Shown here: piece by piece, positions 9,364 to 18,700 of the stretch
How the letters are laid out: the number at the start of each line of letters is the position of its first letter
How positions within the stretch are numbered: position 1 is the first letter of the stretch
From: Mesostigma viride
Taxonomy: Eukaryota; Streptophyta; Mesostigmatophyceae; Mesostigmatales; Mesostigmataceae
Assembly: GCA_009746045.1 (NCBI GenBank)
Contig: RPFO01000027.1
Coordinates: 5,384,924 to 5,448,923, forward strand
DNA length: 64,000 nucleotides
Reading direction: 5' to 3'
The notes under the pieces: model-generated
Database searches by the model: none
What the model was told of the DNA's origin: nothing
Seen by the model: the letters and a program-made list of their open reading frames with translations, nothing else
Position numbers and translations under genes: made by a program

Positions 9364-11324
9364 CACGGCAACGGCCGCGCCCACGGCAATGGCCACGGCA
9401 ACGGCCACGGCCATGGCGGCAGCAGCGGGGGGCGCGGCGGGCGCGGTGGTGGTCGCGGTGGTGGCGCAGGGGTCGGGCGTGGTCGCGGGCCGCCCTGCTC
9501 CGTCTGCGCCAAGCCTGGACATGACGCCGCCACCTGCTGGACTGCCCATCCCGCCCAGCGCCCTGCTCACCTCCGCGGTGACGGCGCCGGGCACGCCCAT
9601 CACACCGACGCAGGCCTGCCTCCCTTGGAGACGACGTACGCGTTCCACGTGGGTCGAGGCCCTTTGTGTGCTTCCCTGCGCGCCAACCCTTTAGGTGCTT
9701 CCCTGCGCGACGGTGTGCAGCCTCACGGGCAGGCCTCGCTTCGTCCAGTGCACGGCCTTGCGCCTTCCCCGTCCCGCTCGGGCAGTCGTCTCTCGGCACC
9801 CCGCCCCAGCACCTCCTCGGACTCGACGGCTGGTTCCTCAACCACCGCTCCTTCTGTGCTTCACACGGCCGCAACGGCCTCGGCTAGGTGTGCCCCGGAG
9901 TGGGTGGTTGACACGGGTGCCACGTACCACATGACGCCTCACCGGGCGGACTTTGGCGATGGATTTGATCCCGCCTTCCGGCTGCGCATCACCGGCTCGG
10001 GCGGCAATCTGCATGCGGGCGGCAGGGGCCCTCTGCTTCTCCGGCTCGGCACCCCGGACGTGCACCTCGGCCCAGCTTTGTATGTCCCAGGCCTTCAGGC
10101 CCGCCTACTCTCGGTGAGCCAGCTCTTTAAAGCCGGCCATGATGTGGACTTTAAGCACCTGCGCCTCACTTTGGGGACCCGCACGTTCCCCCTCGTGGAG
10201 TGTGACGGCATTTACTTGCTCCGCGGGGTGGCGCCCCATGCCCTCGCCACATCAGCCGCCCCCGTGGACCTGATGCAGTGGCACCTGCGCCTCGGACACG
10301 CTGGCGCGGATCGTATTGCTCGGCTAGCCGCCGACCCCGCCTCAAACATGGTGACCCACGGTCCCAAGGCTCCCACGTGTCCTTCCTGCCCTGCCGGTCA
10401 CTTGCGGCGGAGCAGCTTTCCCCCCAGCACGACGCCACGCTGCGCGACCCCTCGCCGTCGCCTGCACTGCGACCTGCTTGGTCCCATGCGGACCCCTGCC
10501 GTGTTGGGGGACTGGCGGTATGTCCTGGGCATCACGATGAAGCCACTCGTTTTCACTGGGTTTACTTCTGAAGACGAAGGACGCTGCCGTTGGGAGCCTG
10601 CGTCACTTCCTGGCCACGGAGATCAAGCCGTTCCGGGCGTCCGCGGCCACGGCGCCTGTGGAGCTTCGCTCCGACCAAGACGCGGTTTTCACTGGCCAGG
10701 ACTGGCGCGCCGTCTGCGCCGAGTATGGCGTGCGGCAAGAGTTCTCGTCCCCCTATACGCCGGAGCAGAACGGCGTGGCGGAGCGATTCTGGGGCGTCGC
10801 AGTTAGCATGACCAGGAGCATGCTGGCGCATGCTGGCCTCGGCAAGGAGTTCTGGGCTCTAGCCTTTGCATGCGCCATATACATCATCAACAGGCTGCCC
10901 TGCCGCAGCAACCCGGAGCACGCAACGCCCTACTTCCTCATGTATGGGCGCCCTGCGGATTTATCCGGCATGCGTGTGTTTGGCTGCCCCTCCCACGTCT
11001 TGGTTGAGGGGGCAGCCCGTGAGAAGTTTGATTCTCGCGCTGAGGATGGCCTCTTCGTGGGATACAAGCTTGACTCCCCGGCCTACCTCGTATGGGTGCC
11101 CGACAAAGCGACGGGCGGCGGGCGTGTCATCGAGCGCATGCACGTGCAGTTCGACGAGACGTGGCGCAACCGGGCCCCGCAGGCTGCGCAGTGGCTCCCG
11201 GCGGCCCCCTTTAATTGCGGAGGCCGACCTCTTTCCCGCCGACATGCTGACTCCTGCCCCTTTGCAGTTACCCTCTGCCTCTGCCGAGGACTCTGGGGGG
11301 CCGGCAACGCCCTCCACTGCCTTG

Positions 11325-11332
11325 CCCGCAGG
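11325..11332 (+). repeat. 8-bp target duplication CCCGCAGG (left) of the nested hAT element
   Basis: CCCGCAGG at 11325-11332 recurs exactly at 12637-12644 on the other side of the insertion. Eight bases is the hallmark duplication length of hAT transposition. Confidence 0.85.
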
Positions 11333-12636
11333 CCAGGTTGGCAAATACGTGCGTATTGTCGAAATAAATACGGCAATACGCGTTTTTTTGGCCCCGACGT
11401 ACTATACGCGTATTTTGTCAGGAATACGTGATTTGGACTTGGAAATTTTTGAGGTTCGAGCTGGGGCAGCGCTTGGCGCCAGGCCAACCGGACCGTGGCG
11501 CGGCGCCTACCTTTACCAAGATTTTCTACTACGAACTAGGCAGCTTTTCGCAAGTCCAGTAATGACTTGGCAGTTGGCAAGCTAGCTGAAGCCTGAAATT
11601 ACACGGAGTGAGTGCCAGCACGATGAAAATGCCAGCTGTGCTAGGAACGTGGTACTTGTAACACAGCCTGTATCATTAATATTGCATGGCGGTGTGCCAT
11701 TGGATTTTGTCGCCAAGGGCAATCGCGTTTTTGCAGCCATGCCAGAAAAAGGGCCAGAGCATAATCTTGTAACGAAAAGAACCAGTTGTCTTGGTGAAGG
11801 ATGCTCTGGGGGAAACGGTTTCGCAGCTGAAGTTTAGCTGCTCATTTTGCGGCCACAATTTTACCAGTGGCGATGGCAAGCAGATTAGTGCGACCCGGAT
11901 GCACGCACATTTTGCGGGCATCGCAGGGCAGGGCATAGATGCTTGCCCTGACGCAAAGAGTGGGGAGAAACGGAGGTCAGAATTCCAGGAGTTGTTGAGC
12001 AAGAAGGCCGGGCTGAAGGCGAGGAAGCAGCAGCACATTAGCTTCAGGACAATGGCGGAGAGCGGCCACGGCCTTGCTTCGGCCGGGGTCGGCAGGTGCA
12101 GGAGATCCTCGCCATGCATGCAGCAGACAATCACGAGGTTTGTGAGCCCCATAAACGAAGAGGAATGCCATCTCCTGGTGGTGAATTTCTTTGTTGAGAA
12201 TGCTATTTCCTTTCACGCGGCTCAGAGCCGCTCTTTCAAGGCGATGATTGCCGGCCTTAGTCAGTACAAAGGGCTGATCACTGCTCCCGGACTTGGCATG
12301 CACAATAAATCCTTGCAAGGAATGTGCACATGCAGTAATGGGTAAATTATGGTGGCAGGTTGGTAGGGAATAAGTGCAAGGAATGTGCATGTGTGTTGCA
12401 TTAAAAATTTATGGCAGGCTCAGGTGGGGAATAAGTGCAAGGAATGGTGCAGATTAAATTATGCCTTCCACCATAATTTACTGATCTCCATGCATAACTA
12501 TGCCCCCTAAGGCCTAAACCCTAAAGGCCCATTCATAACCATGCTGCACACTGCCACGTATTCTGCCATGCTCCACGTATAATACTCGTATTTTGAGGCC
12601 GACGTATTTGACGTACCGACGTATTGGCCAACCTGG
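11333..12636 (+). mobile_element. hAT-type DNA transposon nested inside the Copia pol gene
   Basis: The ends are inverted copies: CCAGGTTGGCAAATACG on the left and, as reverse complement of the right end, CCAGGTTGGCCAATACG. They are followed by several AATACG/CGTATT subterminal repeats. An 8-bp duplication CCCGCAGG flanks the 1304-bp insertion, and the Copia homology resumes after it. The interior encodes a BED-finger protein fragment, so this is an internally deleted derivative of an autonomous hAT rather than a plain MITE. Confidence 0.88.
11791..12345 (+). pseudogene. Truncated hAT transposase: BED zinc finger and N-terminal part
   Basis: The open frame includes FSCSFCGHNF followed by TRMHAHFAGI, the C-X2-C...H...  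layout of a BED zinc finger, which binds transposon ends. It continues through LLVVNFFVENAISFHAAQSR, the short helical segment typical of hAT transposases after the finger. It stops at 12345, far short of the RNase H-like catalytic core and the C-terminal dimerisation domain, so it should be catalytically dead. The upstream ATG (11738, MPEKGPEHNLV) lies in another frame, suggesting a frameshift or an intron near 11790. The remaining 290 bp to the right terminus is non-coding with a repeated GGGAATAAGTGCAAGGAATG. Confidence 0.7.
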
Positions 12637-14870
12637 CCCGCAGGCCGTGAGGACAGCTATGTCAGCATCGGGGGGACTCCTGAGCGTTTCGTTCTCCCCC
12701 CGGCCGCCGCTGCGGCCATCCAGGCACTTGTGCGGAACGGCCCTGCTCCGACGGCTCCGCGGCTCCGCGGCTCCTGCCTCGGCGCCGACATCTTACCTCA
12801 CCGTGTCAGATGCTCGACAGCATGCCCCTCTGTTGCGCGGACAGGCCTCTGGCCACTCGCGTTCTGCGGCGTCATATGAACACGCCGGGGCGGGGATGCC
12901 TCCGCCGCATTTGAGTACCTCGGTTGACCTGGAGAGCACGGCTGACAGCACCGGCTATTCTCCTCCGGCGTCCCCTGGTGCCTCTGCAGGTCTCCTCCCC
13001 GTGTGGGGTTCCAGTGGTGCTGCCTTGTGTGGCGACCTTTCTCATGGCAGTAACACCCCCGCTCCCCCTGGTTTCGGGGGCGATGATGTATTGGATGACG
13101 CGCTTTCTTCCTGGCCGGATCAACCTGTCACCAAGGCTGCACGGATCCACGCGCATCACTCACTTGTCGCCGACCTGTGCTTCGCTGCTGCTTTTCATAG
13201 CCAGCCTGCGTCCGTGCCCTCCTCTCCCGCTGCCGCCCTTGCCTTGCCGGAATGGCGCGCGGCCATGGAGAGTGAGCTGGCCAGCCTCCAGGAGCACCAG
13301 GTTTACGAGCTTCTGCATATGCGTGATCTTCCGCGCGGTGCCAAGCTCCTGCCCACCAAGTGGGTCTTCGCCCAGAAAGCTGATGGGCGGTGCAAGGCCC
13401 GGTTCGTGTGCAAGGGGTTTGCACAGCGCGAGGGAATTGATTTCGGTGAGACTTTTGCTCCCAGTGACCGTCCGTGCTGCCACCGTGCGCCTGGGCTTGG
13501 CTCGTGCTGGCACTGCTGGCCACCCCATCCGGCAGCTGGATGTCCGCACCGCGTTCCTCTATGCTGAGTTGGAGGAGGACGTGTATGTCCTTCCCCCAAG
13601 GGCTTTGAGGAGCGCGACCCCACTGGCCAAACGTACCTCTGGCGCCTCCGGCGGAGCCTCTATGGGCTCAAACAGGCGCCCCGGAACTGGCACCACACGC
13701 TCCGGGACTACCTCATCCATGAGACTGGCGCTGTCCAGAGCACCACGGACACGTGTCTGTTCCTGTATGTTGGTGGTTTTGCCTTCGTCCATGTCGACGA
13801 TCTCCTGGTCTCCCACTCCTCGGCGGAGTGGCTATTGCAGTGGACCCAACGGGTGTCCCAGCGCTTCCAGATCACCGAGACGGATGCCCCCTCCCTCTTT
13901 CTGGGGGTCTCCCTGGTCCTCGACCCGCCGGCGCGCACAGTTTTTCTGCACCAAGGCCCGTACCTGGAGGCCCTCGCTGAGCGCTTTGGGGTCTCCCCAC
14001 GGGCGGTGAAGACGCCCATCGTCCCCAACACCCCCCGTGGTGAGGGGGGGCTTCTCAACGTGGACGACACTCGCGTCTACCAAGCGATCACCGGGGCACT
14101 CCTGTATGCGATGGGATGCACTCGGCCTGACCTGGCATTCGCAGTCAACCTGCTGACTCAGAATATGAAAAACCCTACTGTAAGCGACCTTGGGCTGGCA
14201 CGCCGGGTGCTTCAGTACGCGGTACACACCAAGGACCTGGGTCTGTCCTACACGGGGCAGGGGGGGCTGGTGGCCTACTCGGATGCCGACTGGGCAAACG
14301 ATCCTGTGGACCGCAAGTCAATCACTGGCAACGTGGTCATGTACCGCGGTGCTGCGGTGGAGTGGACCAGCCGCAAGCAGCCCACTCCAGCCCTGTCCAC
14401 CTGTGAGGCCGAGTACATGGCCCTGTGCGGTGTCACGCAGCAGGTGGTTCCGTCCCCTTCTCACCATCACCAAGGAGTTGGGTGATCCGGCCTCAGGGCC
14501 AATTCAGGTGTTTTGCGACAACACTGGTGCCGTGGCTCTGTCACGAGACCCTGTTCACCCTCGGCGTACCAAGCACATCGACGTCAAGTACCACTACATT
14601 CGCGCGAAGGTCGCGGATGGCACCGTTCAGGTGTCTCACCTTCCTGGGGCAGCGATGATCGCCGACATGCTCACCATGCAAGGCACTACCCGAGCCACGT
14701 TTTGTGGAGCTCAGACACAAGTTGTTGGGTATTTGAGTTACTGGCAATTAGTGATGAGACAACATAAGGACACACTTGCTAGCCTGTGACACTGGTCCCA
14801 TACTACAGTTCTATTTAGTGAACATTTGTTCTGGCTTGCTTGAGTTTGTTTTCCGGCCTGTGTGCCGAGT

Positions 14871-14878
14871 AAGGGGGG
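14871..14878 (+). promoter_or_regulatory. Polypurine tract of the Copia element
   Basis: AAGGGGGG immediately precedes the TG that opens the right LTR. This is the normal place for the plus-strand priming site of reverse transcription. Confidence 0.75.
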
Positions 14879-15317
14879 TGTCAGAAGTATCGACACACCT
14901 GCCTGAAACTAGTACTTATAGTTTAGTGCTAGCTCTGGACTACATGGACGGGCATGTGCCGCATGTTTAAGTTCTGTTCCATAAGTGACCCAGTCATTCT
15001 GTGACTGACCTTGAACTTTGGTTGTGAATGGTTGGCTTGAGATCACGTTATGATTGTAACTGCCACACAGTCAGAAAAGACCCAGTTTGGTGTGGCCACG
15101 TTGTAGGTAGATCATAACTGCTACCCAGTAGCTGAGCCTGGAATTGTTTAAAAGGCGAAGCTACGCACCTTGTTTGCTCTCTCAGTACCTCACACCTCAC
15201 ACACTCCTGTGGTGGAACTAGCAGCCGGCCAGCTGCCGACTGAGACTTATTAAGTATTTTTATCTGAGTGAAATAAAGTAAAACTTTGTGGCAAACATTG
15301 TTTTCTCACTTATGACA
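14879..15317 (+). repeat. Right LTR of the Copia element (439 bp)
   Basis: It matches the left LTR except for an inserted 7-bp AAGTATT-type duplication near 15253, a G/T difference just before it and TTATGACA in place of TTATAACA at the end. ACTCC follows at 15318-15322. Confidence 0.96.
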
Positions 15318-15322
15318 ACTCC

Positions 15323-15729
15323 GTCACTTTCCTACGTACGGCCCGCAAATCCCTAAATCCCCGATTGGGCCCTACTACGAATCCCGGCCTTCCCCCAAGC
15401 CTCCTTTCGAGCGAAGGCCTTGTGGACGGAGCGCCACGTGTCATCAGGAAGAGAATGCAGGGCGCTTCAGGGTGTCTGCCGGCCTTCGTTTCCGAGCGTG
15501 CCACTGATGACGATAGCCTGTGCCCGACGTGCGAGATATTTGCCTCTTTATATCCGCTTCGCCATGGACATGACTGCCTAGACAGGCCCAGCTTTACACT
15601 TGCCTGTGCGGCTACTGAAATACACAGCTCGGATAACGACACTTACAGCTGGTAGGGGATTACTGTCACAACGGCACAACCCATTTTAACCTTGTAGTAA
15701 TTCGAACGCTTTTTTTTGCTGTAGCAGCA
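15323..15729 (+). promoter_or_regulatory. Probable gpsA promoter and 5' untranslated region
   Basis: This 400-bp interval lies between the Copia target site and the gpsA ATG. A TATA-like CTTTATATCC is at about 15545-15554. No other gene is visible. The transcription start is not determined. Confidence 0.4.
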
Positions 15730-18700
15730 ATGGCGGAAGCGGCCCCCCGTACTACCGTGGCAGTCGTAGGGGCTGGAGCATGGGGCACTGCTCTGGCTAT
15801 GCACTTGGCTCGCATCGGGCATTCTGTCTGCATCTGGGCGTACGAAAAGGAGGTGGTAGATGAAATAAACACGACCCATCGCAACACGATTTTCCTGGCC
15901 GATTTCGATCTCCCTTCAACAATTACCGCCTCGACCGATCTGCAGGTACCATTAAAATCACGCAGAAGCGACTGCCAGCATTTGGGTGCTTTATTTTGCG
16001 CTAATTCAGTATGCAAGACCTCAACTGTCAGAAGTTGTACACATGCCAGGCACGTGTGTTTATTACTCGCGTCATTCATGATTGCATGCACAATTTTGGC
16101 TCGGGCATATTTCCCTCATCGGTATCTCGAAACACAGGAGGTTGTCCGTGAAGCCGCCATCATCCTCCTAGTGCCGCCGTCCCACCATTTCCGAAGGATC
16201 GCGACGGCGGCTGCGCCCGCGGTGCGACCCGATGCCATGGTCGTGGTGGCGACCAAGGGTTTGGAGGAGTCCTCGCTCTCGCTCCTCTCGGATGTGCTCA
16301 AGGAGGTTATGCCCAGCGTGTCGAGCGACCGGCTCGCGTTCCTTGCCGGCCCGAGCTTCGCCAAGGACGTCGCGCGGGGTCTCCCTACGGATGTGTCCGT
16401 CGCCTCGGAAGGCATGGTAGCCGCACACCTGGTCCAGGTATGTGTCCCATGGGTGGCTTGCGTTGGTAGCCGCACACCTGGTCCAGGTATGTGTCCCATG
16501 GGTGGCTTGCGTTGGTAGCCGCACGCGTGGTCCAGGCATGTGTTCCATGGGTGGCTTGCGTTGGTAGCCGCACACCTGGTCCAGGCATGTGTTCCATGGG
16601 TGGCTTGCGTTGGTAGCCGCACACCTGGTCCAGGTATGTGTCCCATGGGTGGCTTGCGTTGGTAGCCGCACGCGTGGTCCAGGCATGTGTTCCATGGGTG
16701 GCTTGCGTTGGTAGCCGCACACCTGGTCCAGGCATGTGTTCCATGGGTGGCTTGCGTTGGTAGCCGCACGCGTGGTCCAGGTATGTGTTCCATGGGTGGC
16801 TTGCGTTGGTAGCCGCACGCGTGGTCCAGGTATGTGTTCCATGGGTGGCTTGCGTTGGTAGCCGCACGCGTGGTCCAGGCATGTGTTCCATGGGTGGCTT
16901 GCGTTGGTAGCCGCACGCGTGGTCCAGGTATGTGTTCCATGGGTGGCTTGCGTTGGTAGCCGCACGCGTGGTCCAGGTATGTGTTCCATGGGTGGCTTGC
17001 GTTGGTAGCCGCACGCGTGGTCCAGGTATGTGTTCCATGGGTGGCTTGCGTTGGTAGCCGCACGCGTGGTCCAGGTATGTGTTCCATGGGTGGCTTGCGT
17101 TGGTAGCCGCACACCTGGTCCAGGCATGTGTTCCATGGGTGGCTTGCGTTGGTAGCCGCACGCCTGGTCCAGGCATGCATTTCTTGGCGAGGTTCCAGGT
17201 AGGAATTTCTTTAGCCTGGGTTTGCAGTTGAATTGGTACGCAGTGCGCTCCATCCTCCATTTTTGCCAATCGGTGTCTTGCCCATTTCTCCCTCTCCCTC
17301 TCCCCATCCCACTCCATGAACTGGAGGCCCTGTCCGATCGCACGCCCTGCCGACCGGACGATGCGTTTATCCACCATGACCCGACCCACTCAACCACCCC
17401 AACTAATGGACTACATCCCAAGCCAAGTAGTCACACCCCACACTTACCCAACCTGATCATCACTGAACGTGACTCAACAAGGGGTGACGGGTGAAACATT
17501 TATTGAATCTGATGTGACCCAATGATGCGTCGAACAAATTGTTACCTGACCCACTTTGGCGCCCCCTGCCAAACTGCTGCACCAGCCCCTGCTACCCCAC
17601 CCACCATACCCCACCACCCACACCACCACAATAGCCACCCCTCCACAACACCTCCCCACCCACCCCACCCACACCACCACAACACCTACCCCGCCACAAC
17701 ACCTACCCCACCACAACGCCTAGCCTGCTAACCTCACATATCCATTCCCCGTTCCCCATCCCCCATCCCCCTCCCCTCCCCCTCCCCCTCCCCCTCCCCC
17801 TCCCCCTCCCCCATCCCCCTCCCCCATCCCCCATCCCCCATCCCCATCCCCCATCCCCCATCCCCCATCCCCATCCCCATCCCCCATCCCCCGTCCCCCA
17901 TCCCCATCCCCCATCCCCATCCCCATCCCCCATCCCCCATCCCCATCCCCATCCCCATCCCCCATCCCCATCCCCCATCCCCCGTCCCCGTCCCCATCCC
18001 CGTCCCCCATCCCCCATCCCCCATCCCCCATCCCCCATCCCCCGTCCCCATCCCCATCCCCCATCCCCCATCCCCCATCCCCATCCCCCATCCCCATCCC
18101 CCATCCCCCATCCCCCATCCCCATCCCCCATCCCCCCTCCCCCTTCCCCATCCCCCATCCCCCATCCCCATCCCCCATCCCCCATCCCCCCCCGTCCCCC
18201 GTCCCCCGTCCCCCGTCCCCGTCCCCCATCCCCATCTCCCATCCCCCATCCCCATCCCCCATCCCCCATCCCCCCCCTCCCCCATCCCCCTCCCCCCCCC
18301 CCTCCCCCATCCCCATCCCCCCTCCCCCATCCCCCATCCCCCATCCCCATCCCCATCCCCCATCCCCATCCCCCGTCCCCCATCCCCCTCCCCATCCCCC
18401 CTCCCCCTCCCCCATCCCCCATCCCCCATCCCCCCCCCATCCCCCATCCCCCATCCCCCATCCCCCATCCCCCATCCCCATCCCCATCCCCCATCCCCAT
18501 CCCCCATCCCCATCCCCCATCCCCATCCCCCATCCCCATCCCCCATCCCCCATCCCCCATCCCCCATCCCCATCCCCCATCCCCATCCCCATCCCCCATC
18601 CCCCATCCCCCATCCCCGTCCCCCGTCCCCCGTCCCCATCCCCATCCCCATCCCCCATCCCCCATCCCCCATCCCCATCCCCCATCCCCCATCCCCCATC

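Larger units (their letters stand above)
8312..14789 (+). pseudogene. Copia Gag-Pol polyprotein, split by a hAT insertion and several frameshifts
   Basis: ATG at 8312 (MASGTRSQ) opens Gag. Domains follow in order: a UBN2-like Gag, a Gly-Asn/Gly-His repeat linker (about 9280-9420), zinc knuckle CSVCAKPGHDAATC, protease VVDTGATYHMT, GAG-pre-integrase HLRLGHAG...CPSC, an integrase core with ELRSDQDAVF and SSPYTPEQNGVAERFW, RT (KLLPTKWVFAQK, QLDVRTAFLYAELEEDVY, YGLKQAPRNW, FVHVDDLLVS) and RNase H (SDADWANDP, STCEAEYMAL, RTKHIDVKYHYI). The hAT element splits it after integrase. Frame changes are needed near 8500, 10535, 10568, 13465, 13595 and 14445, mostly single-base events. The copy could not make a full polyprotein as assembled. 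The last codons end at 14789. Confidence 0.93.
7633..15317 (+). mobile_element. Full-length Ty1/copia LTR retrotransposon, interrupted by a nested hAT element
   Basis: The element has LTRs at 7633-8064 and 14879-15317, a primer-binding site just inside the left LTR, a purine tract just before the right LTR, and a 5-bp target duplication (ACTCC). Between them lies a Gag-protease-integrase-RT-RNase H reading in the order that defines Ty1/copia. The LTRs differ by about two substitutions and one 7-bp indel over about 430 bp, so the insertion is recent. It sits about 410 bp upstream of the gpsA start codon in the same orientation, so its right LTR could influence that gene. Confidence 0.97.

Noticed and set aside
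16116-17421. Long minus-strand frames encoding a repeated [19 protein letters not shown]-like peptide
   Set aside because: They arise from the 49-bp donor array in gpsA intron 2; the peptide repeat changes frame every unit and there is no start context or domain.
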